The notes: generated by a model from the sequence alone, not told the origin. 38,894 nt of DNA from Oscillospiraceae bacterium (GCA_017519975.1 JAFWRM010000012.1:1-38894), one strand, 5' to 3'. Positions 14,931-23,494 are shown, counted from the stretch's first letter. A program made the numbers and translations.

Positions 14931-16163
14931 TTATACCACACCTCCGAACTTTTTTACGCGCGCGTCAGCAGAAAATGCTGCGGTCGTCGCCGTTTTTTTC
15001 ATCAGTTCGAAATCGATGGATGCGAGCGGGGTCCTTTCCCGGATCAGGGAGGTGTAGATCCCGGCGCGCTCCTCGCGGCCGATCAGGATAAAGCCCTTCA
15101 GAAGCCCGTCCTGCGTGAAGAGCCGCTTCAGGGAATCCTCCGTCTTTTCTTCGTAAAGCTCTCCCTCATAGGTGCCGGCGGTCATGGCGTGCAGGCCGAA
15201 GAATCCGATGGAATTCATCGGGATCCCCCTGTCGAACACTTCGTCCCCGCCGGACATGCAGCTGCCGGCCGTGCGGCCCTGCATCACGGCGTTCGGCAGG
15301 ATGGCCATCACCTTCGTCTGACCGGAGGATACGTCCTCGACTTCCACGCAGTCCCCTGCGGCGTAGATCCCCGGAACGGAGGTCTCCATATGCCGGCCGA
15401 CCCGGATCCCCCTGCCCACGTCCCCGCCGAGCTCCTTCAGCAGGGAGGTGTTGGGGCGGACGCCGACAGCCAGCACCAGCACGTCAAAGCTGACCGTCGC
15501 CCCGCTTTTCATCATGGCCGTTCCGCCGTCGAAGAGGCTCACGCTGTCCGACAGGAGAAAGCGGATCCCGTGCCTTTCCAGATGGCGCTGCATCATGGCC
15601 GCGCATTCGGCGTCCAGAATGCTGGACAGGACGCGGTCGGCAAGGTCGCACACGGTGATTTCCGCAGCCCGCCCGCTGAGCCCCTCCGCGCATTTCAGGC
15701 CGATCAGGCCCGCGCCGATGATCAGCACGCGGAACGCGGGGTCAACAGCCTTTTCCAGAGCCATGGCGTCGTCCAGCGTCATGAAGGAGAAGCGCCGCGG
15801 GACGGTGTTCAGTCCCTCCATGGGAGGGACAAAGGGCGAGGATCCGGTCGCCAAGCAGAGAGCGTCGTAGGGCAGCCGGGTACCGTTGTCCAGCTCCGCT
15901 TCCCGATCCTCACTGAGGAGACGGACCGCGCGCCGTCCGAACAGCACCCGGCAGCCCATTCGGAGGTAGAAATCCGCATCGCGGTAGCGCATGCGTTCCT
16001 CATCCGTCTTTCCCTGCAGATAATAGGAGATCAGAGGACGGCAGTAGACCTCCCGCTCCTCCTCTGAGACGACGGTGATCTCTCCCTCCGCGTCGCGGCT
16101 GCGGATCCCCTCAATGCACGCGGCGGCAGCCGCGCCGTTGCCGACGATGACATAGCGTTTCAT
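14931..16163 (-). CDS. FAD/NAD(P)-dependent oxidoreductase of the glutamate synthase operon
   Basis: The 410-residue protein has the two dinucleotide-binding folds of the pyridine nucleotide-disulfide reductase family: an N-terminal VGNGAAAAACIEG for FAD, the central IIGAGLIGLKCAEGL for NAD(P)H, and the second FAD motif GIYAAGDCVE. No redox-active CxxxxC pair follows the first motif, so it is not a thiol reductase but resembles NADH:rubredoxin/ferredoxin-type reductases. It presumably feeds electrons through the neighbouring Fe-S protein to the glutamate synthase core, standing in for GltD. It overlaps the Fe-S gene by ATGA, which supports a tight complex. Electron direction and cofactor preference (NADH or NADPH) cannot be read from the sequence. 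Confidence 0.85.
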   Translation of the reverse strand: MKRYVIVGNGAAAAACIEGIRSRDAEGEITVVSEEEREVYCRPLISYYLQGKTDEERMRYRDADFYLRMGCRVLFGRRAVRLLSEDREAELDNGTRLPYDALCLATGSSPFVPPMEGLNTVPRRFSFMTLDDAMALEKAVDPAFRVLIIGAGLIGLKCAEGLSGRAAEITVCDLADRVLSSILDAECAAMMQRHLERHGIRFLLSDSVSLFDGGTAMMKSGATVSFDVLVLAVGVRPNTSLLKELGGDVGRGIRVGRHMETSVPGIYAAGDCVEVEDVSSGQTKVMAILPNAVMQGRTAGSCMSGGDEVFDRGIPMNSIGFFGLHAMTAGTYEGELYEEKTEDSLKRLFTQDGLLKGFILIGREERAGIYTSLIRERTPLASIDFELMKKTATTAAFSADARVKKFGGVV

Positions 16164-16600
16164 ACGGCGTCCCCCCGTTCCTCATAGACGATCGCCCCGT
16201 TGGGACAGCCCTGCACACAGGCAGGCTCCCCGCAGGCGTTTCTCAGGCACAGCTCGCATTTCTGCATGATGCCGTTCTCGTTCGGAGCCAGCGCGCCGTA
16301 CGGGCAGACCAGCATGCACGTGAGGCAGCCCACGCAATTGTTCTGGTCGACCCGGATCACGCCTTCTCTGCGGGAGAGAGCGCCGGCGATGCAGCTGTCC
16401 ACGCAGATCGGGTGTTCGCAGTGGCGGCAGGAGACGGCGTAGGTGATCCTGTCGCGCCCCTCGATGTGGATCCTCGGATAGATCGGCTTTCCCTTCAGCG
16501 CCAGCGCCATGTCGGACAGGCCGGAATTGGCAAACGCACAATTGTACTCGCACAGATGGCACCCGAGACACCATTCCTCTTTTACATAGACCCTCTTCAT
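16160..16600 (-). CDS. Four-cluster 4Fe-4S ferredoxin-like electron carrier
   Basis: This 146-residue protein has four cysteine groups, each able to hold or share a 4Fe-4S cluster: CLGCHLCEYNC near the N-terminus, CRHCEHPICVDSC, CVGCLTCMLVCP and a final group CELC...CGEPACVQGCP. This is the layout of HycB/HydN/CooF-type electron-transfer subunits. It sits between the FAD oxidoreductase and the glutamate synthase core and overlaps the former by 4 bases. The simplest reading is that it wires the flavoprotein to the synthase. It could alternatively accept electrons from a cellular ferredoxin pool. Confidence 0.88.
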   Translation of the reverse strand: MKRVYVKEEWCLGCHLCEYNCAFANSGLSDMALALKGKPIYPRIHIEGRDRITYAVSCRHCEHPICVDSCIAGALSRREGVIRVDQNNCVGCLTCMLVCPYGALAPNENGIMQKCELCLRNACGEPACVQGCPNGAIVYEERGDAV

Positions 16601-16604
16601 AAAC

Positions 16605-18110
16605 TCACTCTCCCGCGTGCGAGATCCCGAGGATCTCCAGTTCCTTCTGATTCAGCCCAACTCCGCGCAGCATGAGGCGGTTTCCCCGCAGAGCCTCGAT
16701 GGAGTTGATGCCCATGCCGCCCATGAGTTCCATGATCTCGTGCCGCCACGCCGTCATCAGATTGACCAGGCGTCTGCTCCCGATGTCCGGATTCAGGCGC
16801 CTGACGAGGTCCGGGTCCTGGGTCGCGATGCCCCAGTTGCACCGACCGGTCTGGCAGGTCCGGCACAGGTGGCAGCCAAGCGCCAGCAGGGCGGCCGTGG
16901 CGATATAGCAGGCGTCCGCACCGAGGGCGACGGCCTTCACGACGTCCGCCGCGCTGCGGATCGAGCCGCCGGCGATCAGGGAAACGTTGTTCCGGATCCC
17001 TTCGTCCCGCAGCCGCTGGTCCACCGCGGCAAGCGCCAGCTCGATGGGAATGCCGACGTTGTCCCGGATGCGTGTCGGCGCGGCGCCGGTCCCTCCGCGG
17101 AAGCCGTCGATGGCGATGATGTCCGCTCCGCTACGGGCGATGCCGCTGGCGATCGCGGCGATGTTGTGGACCGCCGCCACCTTGACGATCACGGGCTTGC
17201 GGTACTCCGTAGCCTCCTTCAGGGAATACACCAACTGCCGGAGGTCTTCGATGGAGTAGATGTCGTGATGGGGGGCCGGCGAGATGGCGTCGGAGCCCTC
17301 CGGGATCATCCGCGTACGGGAAACGTCCCCAATGATCTTCGCGCCGGGCAGATGACCGCCGATCCCAGGCTTCGCGCCCTGGCCCATCTTGATTTCGATG
17401 GCTGCGCCGGCTTCCAGATAATCCTCATGCACGCCGAAACGGCCGCTGGCCACCTGCACGACGGTGTTCGGGCCGTACCGGTAAAAGTCCTCGTGAAGAC
17501 CGCCCTCTCCGGTATTGTACAGGATCCCGAGCTCCGTGGCCGCCCTGGCCAGCGACGCGTGGGCGTTGTAGCTGATGGAGCCGTAGCTCATGGCGGAGAA
17601 TATTACCGGCATGGAGAGTTCCACCTGCGGGGGAAGATCGCATACGATCTTTCCCTGGCTGTCGCGCTCGATCCTGTGCGGCTTCTTGCCCAGAGAGACG
17701 TGCGTTTCCATCGGCTCTCTCAGGGGATCGATGGATGGGTTTGTCACCTGAGAGGCGTTGAGCAGGATCCTGTCCCAGTACACCGGCAGGGGCTTGGGAT
17801 TGCCCATGGACGAAAGCAGCACGCCGCCGCTGGAGGCCTGCTTGTAAACCTCGCGGATGGTATCGTTCGTCCAGTTGGCGTTCTCCCGGAGCGTGCAGTC
17901 GCTCTTTACGATCTTCAGCGCCCGGGTGGGGCAGAGGGATACGCACCGCTGACAGTTCACACACTTGGCCTCGTCGCTCATCATGAGCCCGCGCTCCGGG
18001 CTGAAGAAGTGGACGCCGTTCGCGCACTGCCGTTCGCATACGCGGCAGGCGATGCAGCGGCTCTCGTTTCTTACGACCTCAAATTCGGGATACAGAAAAT
18101 CCACGCCCAT
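16605..18110 (-). CDS. Glutamate synthase FMN core with N-terminal ferredoxin domain (GltB2-like)
   Basis: The 501-residue protein starts with a two-cluster ferredoxin domain (CIACRVCERQC and CVNCQRCVSLCP, residues 18-70). It continues into the glutamate synthase TIM-barrel, with GEGG, KMGQGAKPGIGGHLPG, FRGGTGAAP for FMN, and ALGADACYIATAAL. Near the C-terminus CHLCRTCQTGRCNWGI supplies the cysteines of the 3Fe-4S cluster. It makes glutamate from 2-oxoglutarate and ammonia, which reaches it from the separate amidotransferase subunit. The start overlaps the amidotransferase stop by one base. This is the archaeal-type split form of glutamate synthase; the amidotransferase and GXGXG parts are separate genes on either side. 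Confidence 0.92.
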   Translation of the reverse strand: MGVDFLYPEFEVVRNESRCIACRVCERQCANGVHFFSPERGLMMSDEAKCVNCQRCVSLCPTRALKIVKSDCTLRENANWTNDTIREVYKQASSGGVLLSSMGNPKPLPVYWDRILLNASQVTNPSIDPLREPMETHVSLGKKPHRIERDSQGKIVCDLPPQVELSMPVIFSAMSYGSISYNAHASLARAATELGILYNTGEGGLHEDFYRYGPNTVVQVASGRFGVHEDYLEAGAAIEIKMGQGAKPGIGGHLPGAKIIGDVSRTRMIPEGSDAISPAPHHDIYSIEDLRQLVYSLKEATEYRKPVIVKVAAVHNIAAIASGIARSGADIIAIDGFRGGTGAAPTRIRDNVGIPIELALAAVDQRLRDEGIRNNVSLIAGGSIRSAADVVKAVALGADACYIATAALLALGCHLCRTCQTGRCNWGIATQDPDLVRRLNPDIGSRRLVNLMTAWRHEIMELMGGMGINSIEALRGNRLMLRGVGLNQKELEILGISHAGE

Positions 18111-19204
18111 CAGACAGCCCCCTCCTTCACGCGTACGATCACGGGCTCGCCCCCGGCGGGAGCCCAGATGTTTTCGGCCTCCGGCTCCATCGTCCGGATC
18201 GCCGCCTCCTCGCTGGCGATGAACACGCGGTCATCCTTTTCACCGACGACCATCGACCGGAGCTTCAGACGGTCGTTGAGGGCCATGAGACCCCCGGTGA
18301 ACCCGAGAACGATGGAGAACGGGCCGGTCACCAGCAGGCTCGGGAAGACCTTCCTGAGAAACGCGAGCCTTTCCCGCTCGCCGGGATCCGTTTTTCTCCC
18401 GATGGTGCTCCAGAAAGGCGCCGCGATCACGTTCGCCGCTTCCTCGAGCGTGAGCCCCTGCACGCGGTTCAGGTAGTCCATGATATAGGTGATGACTTCG
18501 GTGTCGGTCTGCAGGGTGCATTTGTATCCGAACATCTCGATGAAACGCCGGTTGGCGTCGTAGGAGGAGATCTCCCCGTTGTGGACGACGGAATAGTCCA
18601 GCAGGGTGAACGGATGGGCGCCGCCCCACCAGCCGGGGGTGTTCGTGGGATACCGGCCGTGCGCTGTCCAGGAATAGCCTTCGTACTCCTCCAGCCGGTA
18701 GAATTCGGCGACGTCCTCAGGAAAGCCGACGGCCTTGAATGTGCCCATGTTCTTCCCACTGGAGAACACATAGGCACCGGGCATCTCCGTGTTGATCTTC
18801 ATGACGGCACGGGAGACGAACTCCTTCTCGTCCAGCTGAAGATTTCCCAGCATCGACTGCAGCGGGGCGACGAAATATCTCCAGATGATGGGATTGTCCC
18901 TGATCGACGGGATCTTCCGGGTGGGAACGATCTCCGAGCGGACGATCTCGAAATACTCCTTAAGGAAGGCCTCGCAGCGCTTTCTCGTGTCGCGGTCGTC
19001 AAAAAACAGATGCAGCGCGTAGAAATCCCTGTATTCCGGATAGATGCCGTAGCCAGCGAAACCGCCGCCCAGTCCGTTGGAACGGTCGTGCATCGGCCGC
19101 ATGGCGTCCGCGATCAGCTTGCCGGTCATCCGGTGCCCTTCCGTAGAGATGACCGCCGCGATGGCGCAGCCGGAGGGGATGCGCACCTGACCCTCTCTGT
19201 ACAT
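18110..19204 (-). CDS. Class II glutamine amidotransferase subunit of split glutamate synthase (GltB1-like)
   Basis: The 364-residue protein has the Ntn-hydrolase amidotransferase pattern: S-G-C-A-I-A with the likely nucleophile Cys13, WTAHGRYPTNTPG for the substrate Arg loop, HNGEISSY and LQTDTEVI. The Cys is not at position 2, so a 12-residue propeptide must be removed to expose it, as happens in PurF and GltB. It would release ammonia from glutamine for the FMN core encoded directly downstream. AAAGGAATGG lies just upstream of the ATG at 19204. The gene is first in the leftward operon, whose leader carries an attenuator-like hairpin. Confidence 0.88.
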   Translation of the reverse strand: MYREGQVRIPSGCAIAAVISTEGHRMTGKLIADAMRPMHDRSNGLGGGFAGYGIYPEYRDFYALHLFFDDRDTRKRCEAFLKEYFEIVRSEIVPTRKIPSIRDNPIIWRYFVAPLQSMLGNLQLDEKEFVSRAVMKINTEMPGAYVFSSGKNMGTFKAVGFPEDVAEFYRLEEYEGYSWTAHGRYPTNTPGWWGGAHPFTLLDYSVVHNGEISSYDANRRFIEMFGYKCTLQTDTEVITYIMDYLNRVQGLTLEEAANVIAAPFWSTIGRKTDPGERERLAFLRKVFPSLLVTGPFSIVLGFTGGLMALNDRLKLRSMVVGEKDDRVFIASEEAAIRTMEPEAENIWAPAGGEPVIVRVKEGAV

Positions 19205-19228
19205 TTATATCCATTCCTTTCCGTTCAG

Positions 19229-19286
19229 AAAAAACAGAAAGCGCTCATCGCCGCGCAGAATGCTGCGGCAATGAACGCCTTTGCCC
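19229..19286 (-). promoter_or_regulatory. Attenuator-like leader hairpin of the glutamate synthase operon
   Basis: On the minus strand bases 19282-19265 pair with about 19255-19238 through a long stem with a few wobbles. After CTG come six T residues (19234-19229), making a typical intrinsic terminator inside the 5' leader, before the first gene. The 5' arm begins GGGCAAAGGCGTTC, close to the box heading the two leader hairpins of glnN. Constitutive termination would silence the operon, so a regulated antiterminator, most likely the ANTAR protein encoded at its end, is expected. Confidence 0.7.
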
Positions 19287-19296
19287 ATTTGCAGGC

Positions 19297-19325
19297 AGTA
19301 TAGTCTGCGCCATTCATATTGTCAA
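19297..19325 (-). promoter_or_regulatory. Promoter of the glutamate synthase operon
   Basis: On the minus strand TTGACA (19325-19320), exactly 17 bases, then TATACT (19302-19297): an almost perfect sigma-A promoter. The start would fall near 19290, giving an 85-base leader with the hairpin at 19229-19286. Confidence 0.85.
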
Positions 19326-19397
19326 GGGGTTTGCGCAAAAAACGGGATATCATGAAAAAGATACGCATGAGGAGAATGAAAAAATTGCAAAAAGGGG

Positions 19398-19426
19398 TTG
19401 ACAAGCCCAAAAAACGGGAGTAAGAT
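19398..19426 (+). promoter_or_regulatory. Promoter of the glnN-amt-amidotransferase cluster
   Basis: TTGACA (19398-19403), 17 bases, then TAAGAT (19421-19426). The start would be near 19433, just before the first leader hairpin. It is divergent from the promoter at 19297-19325, with 72 bases between the two -35 boxes. Confidence 0.85.
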
Positions 19427-19435
19427 TCCCTGCGT

Positions 19436-19489
19436 AAAGGCAAGGGCGTCTTTGAGTGATCCACTCGAAGGCGCTCTCTCTTATTTATT
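19436..19489 (+). promoter_or_regulatory. First leader hairpin of glnN
   Basis: After AAAGGCAA (19436-19443), bases 19444-19458 pair continuously with 19462-19476 (15 pairs including G-T wobbles) around a 3-base loop. A T-rich tail (19477-19489) follows. Its start AAAGGCAAGGGCGTCTTT is nearly identical to the second hairpin 95 bases on. It looks like an attenuator or the first of two paired ANTAR-target hairpins. Confidence 0.65.
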
Positions 19490-19530
19490 GGAGCCGGATA
19501 GAAGCGCCCCGCGGAATGGAATAAGGATGA

Positions 19531-19587
19531 AAAGGCAAAGGCGTCTTTTGTGTTCGCACGAAAGGTGCCTCTGCCTTTATTCATTTC
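19531..19587 (+). promoter_or_regulatory. Second leader hairpin of glnN (attenuator-like)
   Basis: An outer stem AAAGGCA (19531-19537) with TGCCTTT (19572-19578) and an inner 13-pair stem (19540-19552 with 19557-19569) close on a stable TTCG loop. ATTCATTT follows. The ribosome binding site of glnN (AAAGGAGA) comes 15 bases later. The 5' arm matches the first hairpin and resembles the leader of the divergent operon. Confidence 0.68.
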
Positions 19588-19607
19588 ACAGAAAAGGAGA
19601 CATGAAC

Positions 19608-21704
19608 ATGAGCACGGTATCGGATATTTTCGGAAGTCTGGTCTTCGACGACCGCGTCATGCGGGCAAATCTGTCCGCGGACGTCTACGCTTCTCTCAGA
19701 AAGACCATCGATGAAGGCACCCAGCTGGATATCGGCGTTGCCAACTCCGTTGCCCGCGCGATGAAGGAGTGGGCGATCGCCAACGGGGCGACACACTTCA
19801 CCCACTGGTTCCAACCGCTCACCGGGATCACGGCGGAGAAGCACGACAGCTTCATTTCTCCCTCCCCGGACGGCGGCGTGATCATGGAGTTTTCCGGAAA
19901 GGAACTGATCAAGGGCGAACCGGACGCCTCCTCCTTTCCCTCTGGCGGCCTGCGCGCGACCTTTGAGGCCCGTGGCTATACGGCGTGGGATCCGACCTCC
20001 TACGCGTTTATAAAAGGCAAGACCCTCTGCATCCCCACGGCATTCTGTTCCTATGGCGGACACGCGCTGGATAAGAAGACGCCGCTGCTGCGTTCCATGG
20101 AGGTTCTCAGCAGGCAGGCGCTCCGCATCCTCCGTCTGTTCGGAAACGATACGGCCAGGCGCGTCCTGTCCTCCGTCGGACCAGAGCAGGAGTATTTCCT
20201 GGTCACGAAAGAGATGTACGACCAGAGGCCGGATCTGAGATTCACGGGACGCACGCTGTTCGGAGCCCGGCCTCCCAAGGGGCAGGAACTCGACGACCAT
20301 TACTTCGGTGTGATCAAGCCCGGCGTCGCGGCCTTCATGGAGGATCTGAACGAAGAGCTGTGGAAGCTGGGGATCCTGGCCAAGACGGAACACAATGAGG
20401 TGGCACCGGCCCAGCACGAGCTGGCGCCCATCTACACGACGACGAACATCGCCACCGACCACAACCAGCTGACCATGGAGATCATGCAGAAGGTGGCGGC
20501 CCGACACGGGCTCGTCTGCCTGCTCCACGAAAAACCCTTTGCCGGCGTGAACGGCAGCGGCAAGCACAACAACTGGTCCATTGCCACGGACGGCGGGCAG
20601 AACCTCCTCTCTCCGGGAGACACGCCCTATGAGAACGCGCAGTTCCTGCTGTTCCTGTGCGCCGTGATCAAGGCGGTGGACGATTACCAGGATCTGCTCC
20701 GCCTGTCGGTCGCCACCGCGGGCAACGACCACCGGCTCGGCGCGAACGAAGCGCCCCCGGCCGTCGTCTCCATCTTCCTCGGGGACGAACTGGACGCGAT
20801 CCTGGACGCCATCGAGAACGACACGCCCTATGAGGGGGCGGAGAAGAAGATGATGAAACTGGGCGTGGACGTGCTTCCGAGGTTCCGGCGCGACACGACC
20901 GACCGGAACAGGACTTCTCCTTTCGCTTTCACCGGGAACAAGTTCGAATTCCGGATGCTCGGCTCCTCCAACAGCATCGCGTGCGCGAACATCATGCTCA
21001 ACAGCGCGGTGGCCGAGAGCCTGCGGCTCTTCGCGGACACCCTGGAAGGTGCGGAGGATTTCGAGACGGCGCTGCACGACCTGATCCGGGCCACTATCCG
21101 GGATCACAGGCGGATCATCTTCAACGGCAACGGCTACGATGAGGCCTGGATCAGGGAAGCGACGGAGGAACGCGGACTGCTGAACTACTGTACGACGGCG
21201 GACTGCATGCCGCATCTGCTCGACCGCAAGAACGTTGACATGCTCACCGGGCTCGGCGTCTTCACCGAGGAGGAGCTGAGATCCCGGCGCGACATCATGC
21301 TGGAAAACTACTGCAAGAGCATCGTGATCGAAGCCAACACCATGACGGACATGACGAGGACCCTGATCGTCCCGGCCATAGAGAGATACGCGGCCGACGT
21401 GGCGAAGGGCATTACGGCCAAGAAGGAAATCGCGCCGGGCCTGGCGTGCGTCTACGAAACGGACCTGGTCGGAAAGCTTTCCGAGCTGATCGACGAGATC
21501 GCCGCGAAGACGGACGAACTGGAGGCCGCCCTTCTGACCATCGGCGGAGCGGAGGACATCGTCGAGGAGTCCGCCGCGATCCGCGACCGGCTCCTCCCGG
21601 TCATGAGCGAGCTTCGCGTTCCCTGCGACGAGGCGGAGCGGCTGACGGCAAAGAGCTACTGGCCGTTCCCGACCTACGCCGACCTTCTGTTCGGCGTGAA
21701 ATAA
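19608..21704 (+). CDS. glnN: Glutamine synthetase type III
   Basis: The 698-residue protein is of type III size and carries its marks: IFGSLVFDDRVM at the N-terminus, EKHDSF, GPEQEYFLV, EVAPAQHELAP, NGSGKHNNWS and an extended helical C-terminus ending in SYWPFPTYADLLF. It makes glutamine from glutamate, ammonia and ATP and works as a dodecamer. AGGAG (19595-19599) stands eight bases before the ATG at 19608. An ATG at 19602 is too close to it, and the longer open frame from 19398 would run through the promoter and leader. It is the first gene of the rightward cluster, so it sets the glutamine supply for the amidotransferases encoded behind it. The leader hairpins point to antitermination control. 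Confidence 0.95.
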   Translation: MSTVSDIFGSLVFDDRVMRANLSADVYASLRKTIDEGTQLDIGVANSVARAMKEWAIANGATHFTHWFQPLTGITAEKHDSFISPSPDGGVIMEFSGKELIKGEPDASSFPSGGLRATFEARGYTAWDPTSYAFIKGKTLCIPTAFCSYGGHALDKKTPLLRSMEVLSRQALRILRLFGNDTARRVLSSVGPEQEYFLVTKEMYDQRPDLRFTGRTLFGARPPKGQELDDHYFGVIKPGVAAFMEDLNEELWKLGILAKTEHNEVAPAQHELAPIYTTTNIATDHNQLTMEIMQKVAARHGLVCLLHEKPFAGVNGSGKHNNWSIATDGGQNLLSPGDTPYENAQFLLFLCAVIKAVDDYQDLLRLSVATAGNDHRLGANEAPPAVVSIFLGDELDAILDAIENDTPYEGAEKKMMKLGVDVLPRFRRDTTDRNRTSPFAFTGNKFEFRMLGSSNSIACANIMLNSAVAESLRLFADTLEGAEDFETALHDLIRATIRDHRRIIFNGNGYDEAWIREATEERGLLNYCTTADCMPHLLDRKNVDMLTGLGVFTEEELRSRRDIMLENYCKSIVIEANTMTDMTRTLIVPAIERYAADVAKGITAKKEIAPGLACVYETDLVGKLSELIDEIAAKTDELEAALLTIGGAEDIVEESAAIRDRLLPVMSELRVPCDEAERLTAKSYWPFPTYADLLFGVK

Positions 21705-21738
21705 GAAAAAGAGAGATGTGAAAAGGAGCTGACATGCC

Positions 21739-23463
21739 ATGTCTGTTGAATTCTGGTTCCTGATCGGCGCCGCGCTGGTCTTTTGGATGCAGGCCGGGTT
21801 CGCCATGGTCGAGACCGGCTTTACCCGGGCCAAGAACGCCGGCAACATCATCATGAAGAATCTGATGGATTTCTGCATCGGAACTGTGGTCTTCTCCCTG
21901 CTGGGCTATACGCTGATGATGGGCGAGGACACGCTGTTCGGACTGATCGGGAAACCGAATCTGGATCTGTTCACGCACTTTAAAGAGTTTATCGCGTCCC
22001 CCGCGGAGGGGTTCACCGACGCGAGTTATTTCGTTTTCAATCTGGTCTTCTGCGCCACAACGGCGACCATCGTCTCCGGCTCCATGGCGGAACGTACGAA
22101 GTTCTCAGCCTACTGCGTCTATTCCGCCGTGATCAGCCTGGTGATCTATCCCATCGAGGCGCACTGGATCTGGGGCGGCGGCTGGCTCAGCCAGATCGGA
22201 TTCCACGACTATGCGGGATCCTGCGCCATCCACATGGTCGGCGGCATCGCCGCACTGATCGGGGCTGCGGTCCTCGGGCCCCGCATCGGCAAGTATGTGA
22301 AAGACAAAGACGGCAGGGTGACGAAGGTCAACGCGATCCCCGGCCACTCCATTCCCCTCGGCGCGCTGGGCGTGTTCATTCTGTGGCTGGGCTGGTACGG
22401 ATTCAACGGCGCGGCCGCAACTTCGGTATCTGAACTGTCGTCCATCTTCCTGACAACCACCATCGCGCCGTCCGTGGCCACCTGCACGACGCTGATCTTC
22501 ACCTGGATCAGGAACGGCAAGCCCGATGTTTCCATGTGCCTGAACGCCTCCCTCGCCGGCCTTGTGGCGGTCACCGCGGGATGCGACGCGTTCGACGCTC
22601 TCGGAGCCGCGGCGGTCGGACTTGTCTCCGGGCTCCTGGTCGTGATCGTGGTCGAGAAGCTGGATCTCCGGCTGCACATCGACGATCCCGTCGGAGCCGT
22701 CGGCGTGCACTGCGCCAACGGCATCTGGGGCACAGTCGCCGTGGGCCTTCTGGCCAACCCGGCGGCGCCTGCCGGCCTGAACGGCCTGTTCTACACCGGA
22801 AAGTTTGACCAGCTCGGCCTTCAGCTGCTCGGTTTCGTCACCGTGGCAGCATGGGCTACAGTCACCATGCTGATCTTCTTCAAGTTCCTGAAGAAAATCG
22901 ATTTCCTGCGGGCGGATCCCGCTGACGAACTGACAGGTCTGGACATCAGCGAGCACGGACTGCCCAGCGCCTACGCGGATTTCATGCCGGCGGTCGACCA
23001 GTACGCGGCCTTCGGCTCCGGAGAACCCGTCACGGCGGTCTCCGGTACGACGCCTCCGGCCGAGGCGATCCCGGTGAAGCGCGAGCCCGCGTTCGACACC
23101 GGCGGACCCAAGTTCACCAAGGTGGAGATCGTATTCAAGGAGGAGAAGCTGTACGCCCTGAAGGACGCGATGTCGAAGCTCGGCATCACCGGCATGACCG
23201 TCTCCCACGTGATGGGCTACGGAATGCAGAAGGGACATACGGAATTCTACCGCGGCGTCGCGGTGGAGACGGACCTTCGCCCGAAGGTCCAGGTGGATAT
23301 CGTCGTGTCCGCGATCCCCGTGAGGGATGTGATCGAAACGGCGAAGAAGGTGCTTTACACGGGACATATCGGAGACGGGAAGATCTTCGTCTACGACGTG
23401 GAGAACGTGGTGAAGGTACGTACCGGCGAAGAGGGCTACGCGGCGCTTCAGGACGTGGAATGA
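21739..23463 (+). CDS. amt: Ammonium transporter fused to a PII signalling domain
   Basis: This 574-residue protein joins an 11-helix Amt channel (residues 1-390), with the twin pore histidines at about His165 and His324, to a linker (391-457) and a full PII domain (459-574). Amt proteins pass ammonium; free PII trimers normally plug them in response to ATP, ADP and 2-oxoglutarate. In the fusion the sensor is tethered. The T-loop keeps KGHTEFYRG and Lys516 (Lys58 of GlnB), but the residue at the Tyr51 modification site is Val508. Binding motif TGHIGDGKIFVYD is kept. Uridylylation at that site is therefore impossible, leaving metabolite binding as control. It lies 34 bases after glnN. Confidence 0.93.
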   Translation: MSVEFWFLIGAALVFWMQAGFAMVETGFTRAKNAGNIIMKNLMDFCIGTVVFSLLGYTLMMGEDTLFGLIGKPNLDLFTHFKEFIASPAEGFTDASYFVFNLVFCATTATIVSGSMAERTKFSAYCVYSAVISLVIYPIEAHWIWGGGWLSQIGFHDYAGSCAIHMVGGIAALIGAAVLGPRIGKYVKDKDGRVTKVNAIPGHSIPLGALGVFILWLGWYGFNGAAATSVSELSSIFLTTTIAPSVATCTTLIFTWIRNGKPDVSMCLNASLAGLVAVTAGCDAFDALGAAAVGLVSGLLVVIVVEKLDLRLHIDDPVGAVGVHCANGIWGTVAVGLLANPAAPAGLNGLFYTGKFDQLGLQLLGFVTVAAWATVTMLIFFKFLKKIDFLRADPADELTGLDISEHGLPSAYADFMPAVDQYAAFGSGEPVTAVSGTTPPAEAIPVKREPAFDTGGPKFTKVEIVFKEEKLYALKDAMSKLGITGMTVSHVMGYGMQKGHTEFYRGVAVETDLRPKVQVDIVVSAIPVRDVIETAKKVLYTGHIGDGKIFVYDVENVVKVRTGEEGYAALQDVE

Positions 23464-23494
23464 TCCGCGTCCGTGCCGGATAACAGGAGGATAC

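Noticed and set aside
19398-19607. An N-terminal extension of glnN, including an ATG at 19527
   Set aside because: The extension would translate the -35/-10 region and the leader hairpins. The type III family begins at the IFGSLVF region, and AGGAG fits the ATG at 19608.
19581-21878. A 765-codon minus-strand frame opposite glnN
   Set aside because: It shadows the type III glutamine synthetase codon for codon and has no ribosome binding site or domain.
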